Shown here one piece after another: positions 1-8,716 of a stretch of 34,781 nt of DNA. The stretch covers positions 1-34,781 of the forward strand of contig JALQVI010000012.1 in assembly GCA_023260395.1 (NCBI GenBank), read 5' to 3'. Each line of letters begins with the position of its first letter. Position 1 is the first letter of the stretch. The DNA comes from Candidatus Nanopelagicales bacterium. Its GTDB lineage: Bacteria > Actinomycetota > Actinomycetes > S36-B12 > UBA5976. The notes below the pieces were generated by a model. That model saw only the letters and a program-made list of their open reading frames with translations, had not been told where the DNA came from and ran no database searches. Both the position numbers and the translations under genes were made by a program.

Positions 1-583
1 CGCGGACTTACGAGATGCGGATGCCGTGAAGGCCATGGTCGACGATGCTGCTGCGCAACTTGGTGGCATAGACGTGTTGGTCAATAACGCAGGTGTCTTC
101 TTTGATCACCCGATTGAAAGCTCGAGCTACGAACAGTGGCAGCAAGCATGGGCAGACACACTCGGCGTGAACCTCACTGGCGCTGCCAACGTCACGTGGT
201 GCGCATTACAGCACATGCCTAAGCATGCACAGTCACGCATTGTGAATGTTGGTTCGCGCGGCGCATTCCGTGGCGAGCCAAACAGCCCGGCATACGGTGC
301 AAGCAAGGCCGGCATCACTGCGTTCGCTCAATCAATCGCTAAGTCGTTGGCTCCACTAGGCATTGCTGTGACAACACTTGCACCTGGCTTTGTTGATACT
401 GACATGGCTGCCGAATTGCTCAACAGTCCTGCAGGCGATGACATCCGAGCACAGTCACCGTTTAATCGTGTGCCAACTCCAACTGAAGTTGCCAAGGCAA
501 TCATCATGCTCGCATCGCCTGAAGCCGAGTGGGCGAGCGGCGCAGTGCTCGACTTCAACGGCGCTTCGTACCTGCGTATGTAA
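1..583 (+). CDS. Short-chain dehydrogenase/reductase (SDR), 5' end cut off by the window
   Basis: The reading frame is open from base 2 to the TAA at 581-583, giving the last 193 residues of a classical SDR. The N-terminal glycine-rich NAD(P)-binding motif lies outside the window. Visible family marks are NNAG (the structural Asn motif), a catalytic-type Ser in VNVGSRG 13 residues before Tyr, and the YGASK active-site Tyr-x3-Lys. The C-terminal SGAVLDFNGASYLRM replaces the usual SGxxxxVDGG tail. The substrate cannot be read from the sequence; 3-oxoacyl-ACP or sugar/alcohol dehydrogenases are common annotations for such proteins. The gene converges on the lpd gene, with a strong hairpin between them. 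Confidence 0.9.
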   Translation, partial: ADLRDADAVKAMVDDAAAQLGGIDVLVNNAGVFFDHPIESSSYEQWQQAWADTLGVNLTGAANVTWCALQHMPKHAQSRIVNVGSRGAFRGEPNSPAYGASKAGITAFAQSIAKSLAPLGIAVTTLAPGFVDTDMAAELLNSPAGDDIRAQSPFNRVPTPTEVAKAIIMLASPEAEWASGAVLDFNGASYLRM

Positions 584-593
584 ACCACTAACA

Positions 594-636
594 AAAAGAA
601 ATGCTCCCTAGTTCTTAGCTAGGGAGCATTTCTTTT
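594..636. terminator. Bidirectional rho-independent terminator between SDR and lpd
   Basis: A perfect 18-bp inverted repeat (594-611 with 619-636) encloses a 7-base loop. The arms carry an A-rich stretch on the left and its complementary T-rich stretch on the right, with GCTCCCTAG as the GC core. The same structure therefore ends in a U-tract when transcribed from either strand. It sits between two convergent genes ending at 583 and 644, so it should terminate both. Confidence 0.92.
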
Positions 637-643
637 GTCTTTA

Positions 644-2065
644 TTAAGAGCGTTTGCGTTTTGGCGAAACGTGGATTGGAAATCCAAGTCCTACGCGAGC
701 CGCCTCGACAACCGTTTCACTCACGGTTGGATGCGGGTGAATGGTGTCAGCCAAGTCTTGAAGATTGCCACCCATTTCAATTGCCAGTGTCATTTCGGCG
801 ATGAATTCGGACACATGCGGACCAACAAGTTGCGCACCGACAATCACGCCATCAGACGTGTGAACAATCTGCGCTGTTCCCGCACCTTCATTCATCGTGC
901 GCGCACGACCAGACGCTGCCATCGGGAACATTGATGTACTGACGTCAAGTCCCTTCTCAGTTGCTTCAGCATGAGTAAGGCCAGTTGTTGCAATTTCAGG
1001 ATCGCTGAATACGACGGCTGGAATAGCAAGCGGTTCAAACTTCGCTGCGTGACCGCATAGAACTTCGGCAGCAACATGAGCCTCGGCGCTTGCCTTGTGT
1101 GCCAAAGCTGGGCCAGGAATGATGTCACCGATTGCAGTGATGTGTGGAGCAATACGAAGATCACTTCCGACCTCGAGCAATCCTCGCGCATTTGTCGTCA
1201 CGCCAAGCACCTCGAGTCCAAGGTCATCAGTATTCGGTGTGCGGCCAACACACACAACAACAAGATCAACATCAAGTGCCTGCTGAGCAACCGCAGTCTT
1301 CACAATCAGTTGTGTTCCGGTATCGCCAACAACCGTTGTCTCCGTGCGAATGTCGACGCCAAGTTCGCCGAGTCGCTTTGTTACCGGAGCAACAATGTTG
1401 CTCGGCATGGCAGCCAAGATTCGTTCGGCTGCTTCAACCAAGGTGATCTGCGCGCCAAGTTTCGCAAGTGCAGTTCCCAATTCGACACCGATGTAACCGC
1501 CACCGACAACGGCAATGCGCTCTGGCAAGTGATCGAGTTTCAGCACGTCTGTTGAATCAATGATGCGCACACCATCGCGCTTCAACATTGGAATAACCGT
1601 TGGACGTGAACCGGTTGCAATGACACAGTCATTGAACTTCAAGTGCATCGGCGGACGTTCGTCGCCGTAATCAAGTGCGCCTTGGTCTTTGCGAGTGAAT
1701 CGGAAATAACCTTGGCGCACTTCGATTCCCGCAGCCTTGAATAATTGCTTCACGCCACCATTGAGTGTTCCAACGACTTCGGATTTCCATGTTTGGAAAT
1801 CGGCCATGTTGACCGAGCCAGTTCCTGTGAATCCGCGGCCAGCCCACGACGCGAGACCGTGTGTTGTGTCAGCTAGTTCGATGAGTGCCTTGGATGGAAT
1901 ACAACCAACGTTGACACACACACCACCGAGTCCGGCTTCACCGAGTCCATCGACAACGACGACTTTGCGACCAAGTTGTGCGGCAACGAGCGCAGCAACA
2001 TATCCACCGGGACCGCCACCAACGACAAGGAAGTCAACGGAATCTGGAATTTCGCCTACGACCAT
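644..2065 (-). CDS. lpdA: Dihydrolipoyl dehydrogenase (E3 of a 2-oxoacid dehydrogenase complex)
   Basis: This 473-residue flavoprotein reoxidises the dihydrolipoyl group of E2 and passes electrons to NAD+. The FAD-binding GGGPGG motif is at 16-21. The redox-active disulfide pair lies in GGVCVNVGCIPSK (Cys50 and Cys55), where the usual Thr-Cys-Leu is Val-Cys-Val. The NAD-binding VVGGGYIGVELG segment lies mid-protein, and the C-terminal active-site His445/Glu450 pair is in HPHPTVSE. Length is normal for the family. The ATG at 2065 is preceded by AAGGA on the minus strand and follows the E2 stop by one base, so it is the last gene of the operon. Whether the complex uses pyruvate or branched-chain 2-oxoacids is not decided by this subunit. 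Confidence 0.95.
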   Translation of the reverse strand: MVVGEIPDSVDFLVVGGGPGGYVAALVAAQLGRKVVVVDGLGEAGLGGVCVNVGCIPSKALIELADTTHGLASWAGRGFTGTGSVNMADFQTWKSEVVGTLNGGVKQLFKAAGIEVRQGYFRFTRKDQGALDYGDERPPMHLKFNDCVIATGSRPTVIPMLKRDGVRIIDSTDVLKLDHLPERIAVVGGGYIGVELGTALAKLGAQITLVEAAERILAAMPSNIVAPVTKRLGELGVDIRTETTVVGDTGTQLIVKTAVAQQALDVDLVVVCVGRTPNTDDLGLEVLGVTTNARGLLEVGSDLRIAPHITAIGDIIPGPALAHKASAEAHVAAEVLCGHAAKFEPLAIPAVVFSDPEIATTGLTHAEATEKGLDVSTSMFPMAASGRARTMNEGAGTAQIVHTSDGVIVGAQLVGPHVSEFIAEMTLAIEMGGNLQDLADTIHPHPTVSETVVEAARVGLGFPIHVSPKRKRS

Positions 2066-2066
2066 G

Positions 2067-3296
2067 TCACACCAATCCTTGTGGGTTTAAAAGTTGCGCC
2101 GCGATTTCGGCGGTGAATGCGCCGAGGTGTGCGCCATCATTTACGCGGTGATCGGCTGCCACAACTATAGGAAGTACCTTGCGAACCGCTGGCTGGCCAT
2201 CAACAACAATAACCTTGTCGCTGATTCGTCCAAAGCCTGCAATGCCAACCTCTGGTGGACGGATGACTGGAGTGCCCAACCACGTGCCAAACGATCCGAA
2301 GTTCGTCAGCGTGAACGTGCCACCAGTGAGTTGTTCGGTTGATGCTTTACGAGTCTTTGCGAGCTCGGCCAATGTATCTAACTCAGTTCCCAGTTCTGCA
2401 ACCGAACGATTATCCGCATCATGCAACACCGGAACAATCAAACCATCGTCAGTTGCTGTGGCGATTCCCAAGTGAACGGCATCAAACTGTGCAACTTCAT
2501 TTGCGTCGCTGTTGTAGCGAGCGTTGAATGTCGGATGCAGTTTGAGCGCGTTGATGACAGCTTTCATGAGAAATGGCGTAACGGAAAGTTTGTCGCCTGA
2601 CGCATTCACCGAATCACGCAGAGCAAGCAATGCTGTTGCATCGATTTCTTTGAACTCAAGGATGTGCGGAATCGATAGCGCTTGCGTCATTGAGTTAGCA
2701 ATCTGTCGACGCAACCCAATGAGCGGAATGATTGTTACGCCATCTTGCGCGACGGTCGGTGTGATTGCCGAGGCTGATGGCTGTGTTGACGCAGGCGCAG
2801 CGCTAAATCCACGAACATCTGATTCCGTCACACGACCATGCGGGCCAGTTCCAACAACGGTGTTGATGTCGATGCCCATGCTTGCAGCCAATCGACGAGT
2901 ACTTGGGCTCGCTAATGCGCGACCCACAGAATTATTTACTGGAGTTGATGTTCCAGTCACCGATGTAACTACGCCGCTAGCGACAGAGGGACTCTCGACA
3001 ACTGGTGCGACCGAGCCTGTTACCCCATGGCCGGCCGGTGCTGCTGGCGCCGAACCTGCGGCATCAATCGTGACGAGGACATCCCCGACCTTCATAACAT
3101 CGCCAGGCTTACCGTTGAACGACACAACCGTTCCGGCAACTGGTGTTGGCATTTCGATCTGCGACTTGTCGGTTTCAATAACGACAACAACTTGATCAAC
3201 CGTTACAGTGTCACCAACGGCTACGAGCCACTCAATGATTTCGGCTTCGGCAATTCCTTCGCCGACGTCAGGCAAGGTGAATTCAAAATTACTCAT
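2067..3296 (-). CDS. Dihydrolipoamide acyltransferase E2 of a pyruvate/branched-chain 2-oxoacid dehydrogenase complex
   Basis: This is the 409-residue core subunit that transfers the acyl group from E1 to CoA. It has a single N-terminal lipoyl domain with the lipoylation site Lys44 in ETDKSQIEMP. An Ala/Val/Ser/Thr-rich linker follows, then a peripheral-subunit-binding domain at about 128-161 (ASPSTRRLAASMGID, GTGPHGRV). The catalytic domain ends in the active-site DHRVNDG, with His383 and Asp387. A single lipoyl domain is typical of branched-chain E2 and of some Gram-positive pyruvate complexes, so the symbol is left open. The start overlaps the E1beta stop as ATGA, indicating translational coupling. 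Confidence 0.93.
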   Translation of the reverse strand: MSNFEFTLPDVGEGIAEAEIIEWLVAVGDTVTVDQVVVVIETDKSQIEMPTPVAGTVVSFNGKPGDVMKVGDVLVTIDAAGSAPAAPAGHGVTGSVAPVVESPSVASGVVTSVTGTSTPVNNSVGRALASPSTRRLAASMGIDINTVVGTGPHGRVTESDVRGFSAAPASTQPSASAITPTVAQDGVTIIPLIGLRRQIANSMTQALSIPHILEFKEIDATALLALRDSVNASGDKLSVTPFLMKAVINALKLHPTFNARYNSDANEVAQFDAVHLGIATATDDGLIVPVLHDADNRSVAELGTELDTLAELAKTRKASTEQLTGGTFTLTNFGSFGTWLGTPVIRPPEVGIAGFGRISDKVIVVDGQPAVRKVLPIVVAADHRVNDGAHLGAFTAEIAAQLLNPQGLV

Positions 3297-4279
3297 GCGG
3301 ACTCGCTCATCAATGCAGCAACTTCAGCTACAACTCGAGCAGCATCCGGCACGAAATAATCCTCGACGCCACCGAGTGGGTATGGCGTATCAGGCGCAGT
3401 GATGCGCAAGATTGGTGCCTGCAAACTGTAGAAGCATTCTTCTTGAATGGTTGCGATGATTTCACTGGCAAACCCGCCAGTCAGCGGCGCCTCTTGAATC
3501 ACAGCAACGCGACCAGTCTTGGCAACCGACGCGGCAATGCCATCAATGTCCAACGGGGTGAGCGAACGAAGGTCGAGAACTTCAGCGCTGATGCCCTGCG
3601 CAGCAAGTTCTTCGGCCGCTTGATTCACCATGACTGATGCAGCCGACCATGCGATGAGCGTGACGTCAGTACCTTCGCGCATCACGCGAAGCTTGCCCAA
3701 TGGAATGCGATAGCGCTCGTCAGGAACTTCATCTTTCACCAAACGGTAACCCTTGAGAGGCTCAAGGAATAGAACTGGATCATCGCCCGCAATCGCTTCA
3801 GCCAACAAACCCTTTGCGTCATACGCCGAAGCCGGAGCAACAACCTTGAGACCAGGAGTATGCGTGTAGTAAGCCTCGAATGCATCGGAGTGAAGTTCAG
3901 GTGTGCGAACGCCGCCGCCGTATGGCGAACGAATCACGAGTGGCAACGAGTGACGCCCCTGCGAACGGAAACGAAGTCGCGCAACTTGCTGACCAATTTG
4001 ATGGAAGGCCTGATGGCCAAACCCGAGGAACTGCAATTCAATAATTGGGCGCAAGCCACTAATGGCAAGGCCAATACCTGAACCGATGATGACACCTTCG
4101 GCCAACGGCATATCGACAACGCGCTGGTCACCGAACTGTGCCTGCAAACCATCAGTTGCGCGAAACACACCACCGAGCTTGCCGACGTCTTCGCCGATCA
4201 CAACAATCTTGTCGTCGGCTTCCATTTCTTGGCGCATGCATTCACGAATCGCTTCGATCATTGTTTTTTCAGACATCAT
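3293..4279 (-). CDS. 2-oxoacid dehydrogenase E1 component, beta subunit
   Basis: This 328-residue subunit forms the alpha2beta2 thiamine-diphosphate E1 that decarboxylates a 2-oxoacid and reductively acylates E2. Family marks include GEDVG near residue 30, the LAEGVIIGSGIGLA segment, and the SPYGGGVRTPELHSDAFEAYY region that contributes the active-site His. LEPLKGYR and the C-terminal TAPDTPYP are also typical of PdhB/BkdA2 proteins. It overlaps both neighbours by four bases (the E1alpha stop and the E2 start), so the genes are co-translated. Sequence alone does not separate pyruvate from branched-chain specificity. Confidence 0.93.
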   Translation of the reverse strand: MMSEKTMIEAIRECMRQEMEADDKIVVIGEDVGKLGGVFRATDGLQAQFGDQRVVDMPLAEGVIIGSGIGLAISGLRPIIELQFLGFGHQAFHQIGQQVARLRFRSQGRHSLPLVIRSPYGGGVRTPELHSDAFEAYYTHTPGLKVVAPASAYDAKGLLAEAIAGDDPVLFLEPLKGYRLVKDEVPDERYRIPLGKLRVMREGTDVTLIAWSAASVMVNQAAEELAAQGISAEVLDLRSLTPLDIDGIAASVAKTGRVAVIQEAPLTGGFASEIIATIQEECFYSLQAPILRITAPDTPYPLGGVEDYFVPDAARVVAEVAALMSESA

Positions 4280-5355
4280 GCACCTGCCGTTCGTTCAATC
4301 CACGCAGTTCGTTGTTGTTCCATGCGTGCCGGTGGATCGACATAAACATGATCAAAGAGTGCTTCAGGGCCAGCCAGTGGAACCGCGCGCGCCTTGGTCA
4401 TTGCTTCATCAATTTCGGCCGCGCATTCATCACGCATTGCTTGCGCCGTTGCGTCGTCCCACACACCTTTGGCGCGCAAGTAATTTTCAACGCGCTCAAT
4501 CGGGTCTTTCTTGACCCATTCATCCAGTTCAGCCTGATCGATATAGCGAGAAGGATCATCAGCCGTGTTGTGCGCGCCGGTGCGATACGTAACAGATTCA
4601 ATCAAGGTCGCGCCTTCGCCAGCGCGAGCTCGTGCCACTGCTTCCTCGGTAACTTGATGAACGGCTAATAGGTCATTGCCATCGACAGTTACACCATGAA
4701 TGCCATAACCAAGTGCGCGTTCGGCAAACGAGCGAGCGGCAGTTTGATTCTTACGCGGCGTTGAAATTGCCCAGCCATTATTTTGCAAGAAGAAAATAAC
4801 AGGTGCCTTCGTCACACCAGCGAGGTTCATACTTTCGTGCACGTCACCCTCCGACGACGCGCCATCACCAAAGAACGTCACGACAACGCCATCGCTACCC
4901 TGAAGTTTCAATCCCCACGCAACACCAGTTGCTTGCGGGATTTGAGCCGCCAATGAAATTTGCAACGGAAGCATGTTGACGTTTTCTGGAATCGCTCCGC
5001 CACGTGGGTTACCCATGAAGTACAGCGCGAAGTTTTCAATCGGGTATCCGTGACGAATCAGAGCAGGCAACTCGCGATATTGCGGAGCCAACCAATCCTT
5101 CTGTGGATCAAGCGCGAATGAGCAACCAACCACAGATGCTTCTTGGCCACGAACGGACGAGAAAGTGCCAAAGCGACCTTGGCGCTGCATCGCAGTCGCC
5201 TTTTCATCAAACGTGCGCGTCAAAACCATGAGGCGCAGAGCTTCGATCACTTTGTCATCGCTCAAAGATGGCGTTCCGGTCAATGTTCCATCTTGGGAAA
5301 GCAGTGAAAACGGAGTGATCGCCTGGTCGCTAGGAACGAACCGAAAATCAGTCAT
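4276..5355 (-). CDS. 2-oxoacid dehydrogenase E1 component, alpha subunit
   Basis: First gene of the E1alpha-E1beta-E2-E3 operon. The 359-residue protein carries the thiamine-diphosphate motif GDG at 163-165 followed by NN at 192-193, and the phosphorylation-loop-like YRTGAHNTADDPSRY. The frame stays open upstream to 5511, but that extension (Cys/Phe-rich, no homology-like features) crosses the intergenic region. The ATG at 5355 starts a normal E1alpha N-terminus (MTDFRFVPSD). There is no Shine-Dalgarno site; instead TGCATGCA octamers abut the start, and AATAGT sits at -12 to -7, so the mRNA may be leaderless. The loop sequence is intermediate between pyruvate- and branched-chain-type enzymes. 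Confidence 0.92.
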   Translation of the reverse strand: MTDFRFVPSDQAITPFSLLSQDGTLTGTPSLSDDKVIEALRLMVLTRTFDEKATAMQRQGRFGTFSSVRGQEASVVGCSFALDPQKDWLAPQYRELPALIRHGYPIENFALYFMGNPRGGAIPENVNMLPLQISLAAQIPQATGVAWGLKLQGSDGVVVTFFGDGASSEGDVHESMNLAGVTKAPVIFFLQNNGWAISTPRKNQTAARSFAERALGYGIHGVTVDGNDLLAVHQVTEEAVARARAGEGATLIESVTYRTGAHNTADDPSRYIDQAELDEWVKKDPIERVENYLRAKGVWDDATAQAMRDECAAEIDEAMTKARAVPLAGPEALFDHVYVDPPARMEQQRTAWIERTAGA

Positions 5356-5374
5356 GCATGCACTATTGCATGCA
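5355..5374. promoter_or_regulatory. Paired TGCATGCA octamers at the E1alpha start (candidate operator)
   Basis: TGCATGCA occurs at 5355-5362 and again at 5367-5374, with starts 12 bp apart and only CTAT between them. Each octamer is itself palindromic, so the 20-bp element has dyad symmetry except in its centre. It touches the last base of the E1alpha start codon and encloses a possible -10 hexamer, so a protein bound here should block initiation of the operon. No regulator can be assigned from the sequence. Confidence 0.55.
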
Positions 5375-5474
5375 AACGAACATGAGCGCAAGCCGTTCAT
5401 TCGCAAAAAACCCTTATTTTTAGCGATATTCGGCACACTTGACGGTTTGGCCAAAAGAGCAAAGAATTCATTTG

Positions 5475-5494
5475 TGCATGCAAAACTGTATGCA
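5475..5494. promoter_or_regulatory. Second octamer pair, TGCATGCA and TGTATGCA, upstream of the racemase-like gene
   Basis: TGCATGCA at 5475-5482 and TGTATGCA at 5487-5494 repeat the 12-bp spacing of the pair at 5355-5374, exactly 120 bp away. The element ends just before the AAAGGA ribosome-binding site of the gene starting at 5510. Its place at the other end of the same divergent intergenic region suggests joint control of both transcription units by one factor. Confidence 0.55.
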
Positions 5495-5509
5495 AAGGAA
5501 GTTGACCAC

Positions 5510-6244
5510 ATGATTCATCACGCCCGAGCCGGCCAAGTTGCCTATGGCTATTCCATCGGAATGCTGTGCGCCGAGTGGAATATCCCGTTCGTTCCAGGCG
5601 ACTTAAACAACGCCAACACGTTCTCGTTCCCAATGCGCTATGAAACAGTGCCCGGTGCATCTGGCGCTGATGTGTTGCGTGGCGGCGGTGAAGCTTTCGC
5701 AGATCTCATGGTCAAACACGCTCAAAAGCTCGAAGCCGAAGGCGTTCGCGCAATTACTGGCAACTGTGGCTTCATGGTTGCATTCCAGGATTATGTTGCA
5801 GAGCGCGTCAACATTCCCGTATTCCTTACCAGCCTTGTACAACTCCCAATGTTGCTTCAAATGGTTGGTCGCAATCAAAAGCTCGGTGTGCTGACAGCAA
5901 ACAGCGCGGCATTGGGCGACAAAGAATTCGCACTTGTTGGAGTGAATGATTCTTCACGTCTGTGTGTGCAGGGCATGGAAGTTTTCCCACACTTTAACGA
6001 CGTGGTGTTGAAGGAAAAGGGCACTCTCGACGACGACAAGATGACCAAGGAAGTTGTCCAAGCTGCGCTTGATCTACAGAAAGCAAATCCTGACCTCGGC
6101 GCAATCATGCTTGAGTGCAGCGATCTACCTCCCTACAGCAAGGCAGTACACGAGGCCACCGGCCTACCAGTATTCGACTGGGCCAACTTCATCGAATACG
6201 TCTACAACGCAACAGTCCCCCACGGCTACAACGGCATCGTTTAG
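5510..6244 (+). CDS. Asp/Glu/hydantoin racemase-family protein
   Basis: The 244-residue protein has the two-cysteine layout of the Asp/Glu racemase superfamily: Cys86 in ITGNCGFM and Cys203 in LECSDLPPY. The family includes aspartate, glutamate and hydantoin racemases, maleate isomerase and arylmalonate decarboxylase, all using one or two active-site cysteines. The substrate is not evident. The frame runs open from 5165, but the ATG at 5510 is chosen because it has AAGGA about ten bases upstream and begins a plausible domain. It leads a plus-strand cluster with RidA, a DadA-like oxidase and an SDR, suggesting a role in turning over an amino acid or related acid. Confidence 0.8.
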   Translation: MIHHARAGQVAYGYSIGMLCAEWNIPFVPGDLNNANTFSFPMRYETVPGASGADVLRGGGEAFADLMVKHAQKLEAEGVRAITGNCGFMVAFQDYVAERVNIPVFLTSLVQLPMLLQMVGRNQKLGVLTANSAALGDKEFALVGVNDSSRLCVQGMEVFPHFNDVVLKEKGTLDDDKMTKEVVQAALDLQKANPDLGAIMLECSDLPPYSKAVHEATGLPVFDWANFIEYVYNATVPHGYNGIV

Positions 6245-6271
6245 TCTTCACACATAACAACTAGGAGCACC

Positions 6272-6661
6272 ATGAGCAACGTAGAAACCTACAACCCACA
6301 GTCCCTCGGTCCAGCAATCATGCCGTATTCAAACGCCGCGGTAGCCAACGGCTTTATTTTCATCGCAGGTCAGGTCGCGCTTGACCCAGAAGCCAAAGTC
6401 GTTGCACCTGGCGATCCATACGAACAGACCAAGTACACCCTTCTGCGCATCAAGACGATCTTGGCCGAAAAGGGCGCAACGCTAAACGACATCGCATCGA
6501 CAACTGTGTACATCACAGACCTTGCACACTTGCCTCGTTACAACGAAGCATGGTCCGAAGTTTTCCCTGATCACCGTCCAGCTCGTGCAACGCTCGTAGC
6601 TGGTTTGCTCATCGAAGGTCTTGTCGTAGAAATCACTGCAATCGCAGTGCTTCCTTCCTAA
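6272..6661 (+). CDS. ridA: RidA/YjgF/Rid-family enamine-imine deaminase
   Basis: The length of 129 residues and the C-terminal ARATLVAGLLIEGLVVEITAIAV match the Rid family, including the Arg that holds the substrate carboxylate and the following Glu. RidA proteins hydrolyse reactive 2-enamine/2-imine intermediates to 2-oxo acids and ammonia. Its position directly before a DadA-like flavin dehydrogenase, which makes 2-imino acids, fits that role. GGAG lies just before the ATG at 6272. Other Rid subfamilies have different or unknown substrates, so the exact subgroup is open. Confidence 0.9.
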   Translation: MSNVETYNPQSLGPAIMPYSNAAVANGFIFIAGQVALDPEAKVVAPGDPYEQTKYTLLRIKTILAEKGATLNDIASTTVYITDLAHLPRYNEAWSEVFPDHRPARATLVAGLLIEGLVVEITAIAVLPS

Positions 6662-6692
6662 TAACTAGCACTACATTTCAGCAGGAGATGCA

Positions 6693-7952
6693 ATGAAAAC
6701 TATCGTTCTTGGTGGCGGCGTCGTAGGCGTTACAACCGCGTATTACTTAGCCAAAGATGGTCATGAAGTTGTTGTGATTGATAAGCATGACAACGTTGGA
6801 CAAGAAGCAACTGCAGTTAATGCGGGCCTGATTGCTCCAGCACATTGCTTCGCATGGGCATCTCCTGCTGCACCAAAAATGTTGGTGAAATCCATCTTTG
6901 GTGAAAAGACTTCCATTCGCGTGAAACCAACATTAAGCCCACGATTCTTGTGGTGGGGCTTGCAATTCCTACGCGAATGCACATCAAACCGCGCGCGCAC
7001 CAATACGTTGGCCAAGCTTGAGTTGTCGGATTACAGCCAGCGCAAGCTTGCTGAAATTGCAACAGCCGAAGGCATTGATTACGACGGCGTGAACCAAGGC
7101 TTGTTGTACTTGTACCGCGATGCACACGAACTTGAACTCGGTCTCATGAAGATGGAATTGCTGACATCGCATGGTCAAAAACTTGAAAGCCTCAATGCCG
7201 AAGAACTTGCAAAGGTTGATCCGGCATTCGCTGCAGCTGGTGACAAACTTGCCGGAGCCATTCATGCACCAAACGATGCCAGCGGTAACTCTGAAAAGTT
7301 CAGTCGCAACTTGATGGAACGTTGCAAGGCAATGGGCGTTGAATTCAAGTTCGGTGTCACCGCAGAAAAGTTCACCGAATCTGGTGGCAAGATCACAGGG
7401 CTAGTGACCGACCAAGGCACACTCACTGCAGACAATTACGTGCTTGCACTCGGTGTCGGCAGTCCATTCCTTTCACGTTCAGTTGGACAAGACATTCCGG
7501 TGTACCCAGCCAAGGGCTTCTCGCTCACCGTTGATATCAAGGACAAGTCAAAGGCACCAACACTCGGTGGCGTTGACGAAAAGACACTCGTTGCCTGGTC
7601 ACCAATGGGCGACAAGCTGCGCATTTCATCGACCGCAATGTTCAGCGGTTACGACAAGTCATACGAAGAAAGCGACTTCGACAACATCATCAACACTGCA
7701 AAAGAGTTGTGGCCAGATGCTGTTGATTGGAGCACCGCAAAAATGACTGCGGGCTTGCGTCCAATGACTCCAGATGGCCCGCCAATCATTGGCAAGGGTT
7801 CCAAGCATTCAAACTTGTTCTACAACACTGGCCATGGCCACATGGGTTGGACAATGTCTTGCGGATCGAGCGCGCTACTTGCCGACATCATGGCTGGCCG
7901 CAAACCAGCAATCGCAACTGAACCATTCAAGGTACGGGCGATTCGCAAGTGA
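6693..7952 (+). CDS. DadA-like D-amino-acid dehydrogenase (FAD)
   Basis: The 419-residue DAO-family flavoprotein begins with the FAD-binding motif VLGGGVVGVTTAYYLAKDGHEVVVID. It continues with ATAVNAGLIAPAHCFAWASP, a close match to the D-amino-acid dehydrogenase small subunit (DadA). The C-terminal GLRPMTPDGPPIIG and NTGHGHMGWTMSCGS are the family's second FAD/substrate region. DadA oxidises D-amino acids to imino acids that hydrolyse to 2-oxo acids and ammonia, passing electrons to the respiratory chain. AGGAG precedes the ATG. The stop overlaps the next gene's GTG as GTGA. Actual substrate chirality and side chain are not shown by sequence. Confidence 0.9.
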   Translation: MKTIVLGGGVVGVTTAYYLAKDGHEVVVIDKHDNVGQEATAVNAGLIAPAHCFAWASPAAPKMLVKSIFGEKTSIRVKPTLSPRFLWWGLQFLRECTSNRARTNTLAKLELSDYSQRKLAEIATAEGIDYDGVNQGLLYLYRDAHELELGLMKMELLTSHGQKLESLNAEELAKVDPAFAAAGDKLAGAIHAPNDASGNSEKFSRNLMERCKAMGVEFKFGVTAEKFTESGGKITGLVTDQGTLTADNYVLALGVGSPFLSRSVGQDIPVYPAKGFSLTVDIKDKSKAPTLGGVDEKTLVAWSPMGDKLRISSTAMFSGYDKSYEESDFDNIINTAKELWPDAVDWSTAKMTAGLRPMTPDGPPIIGKGSKHSNLFYNTGHGHMGWTMSCGSSALLADIMAGRKPAIATEPFKVRAIRK

Positions 7953-8713
7953 GCTCGTGGAATGCAGTAGTCACTGGTGGCGCTAAAGGCATTGGCTTTG
8001 CAATCAGCGAAGACCTTGTGTCGCGCGGATTCAATGTGGTCATTACCGGTCGTGATTCGGCTGCCCTCGATGCTGCAGTCCAACGACTCAAGGAAAGCAA
8101 TCCTAAGGTTTCCGTAACGGGCAAAGTGATGGATGTGCGAGACCTCGACTCCATCACAACGACGTTTGCCGAAATTGGCGAACAGTTCGAATCCCTTTCA
8201 GCACTGGTGAATTGCGCCGGAATCGTCATTCGCGAAGACATGGAAACAGTCAGCGATGACACCTGGCTCACGGTCATCAACACCAACCTGACTGGCGCGT
8301 TTCGATGCTCAAAAGCTGCGCTGCCGTTGCTGAAATCAGCACCTGCCGGAGCTTCGATTGTGAACATCAGTTCAATCGCGGGAACTCTCGGTATCGCAGG
8401 TCGCACAAGTTACACCGCATCCAAAGCTGGCCTCGAAGGCCTAACTCGCACGATGGCGTTGGAGCTCGCTGAATTCGGCATTCGCGTGAATGGTGTTGCC
8501 CCAGGTTGGACGCGCACCGAAATGGTGGACCGCGGTATTAACGAAGGCAAGATCGACCACGATCACGTTTCTTCGCGCATCGCACTCAAGCGCTTTGCTG
8601 AACCTATGGAAATTGCAACTGTTGTGAACTTCTTAAATTCAGATGAAGCCAGCTACATCACCGGTCAAACAATCGTTGTTGACGGCGGCATCACAATCAA
8701 CGGCAATACCTAG
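7949..8713 (+). CDS. SDR-family oxidoreductase
   Basis: A complete classical SDR of 254 residues. It has the NAD(P)-binding TGGAKGIGFA near residue 8, NCAG in place of the usual NNAG, the catalytic SSIAGTLGIAGRTSYTASK (Ser, Tyr, Lys) and the terminal TGQTIVVDGG. The GTG start at 7949 overlaps the preceding stop by four bases, so it is translationally coupled to the DadA-like gene. It probably reduces or oxidises a keto/hydroxy group made in the same pathway; the substrate cannot be named. Confidence 0.9.
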   Translation: MSSWNAVVTGGAKGIGFAISEDLVSRGFNVVITGRDSAALDAAVQRLKESNPKVSVTGKVMDVRDLDSITTTFAEIGEQFESLSALVNCAGIVIREDMETVSDDTWLTVINTNLTGAFRCSKAALPLLKSAPAGASIVNISSIAGTLGIAGRTSYTASKAGLEGLTRTMALELAEFGIRVNGVAPGWTRTEMVDRGINEGKIDHDHVSSRIALKRFAEPMEIATVVNFLNSDEASYITGQTIVVDGGITINGNT

Positions 8714-8716
8714 TTT

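Noticed and set aside
5356-5511. In-frame N-terminal extension of E1alpha up to 5511
   Set aside because: The extra 52 residues run through the divergent regulatory region, overlap the start of the opposite gene by two bases and lack E1alpha features; the normal N-terminus begins at 5355.
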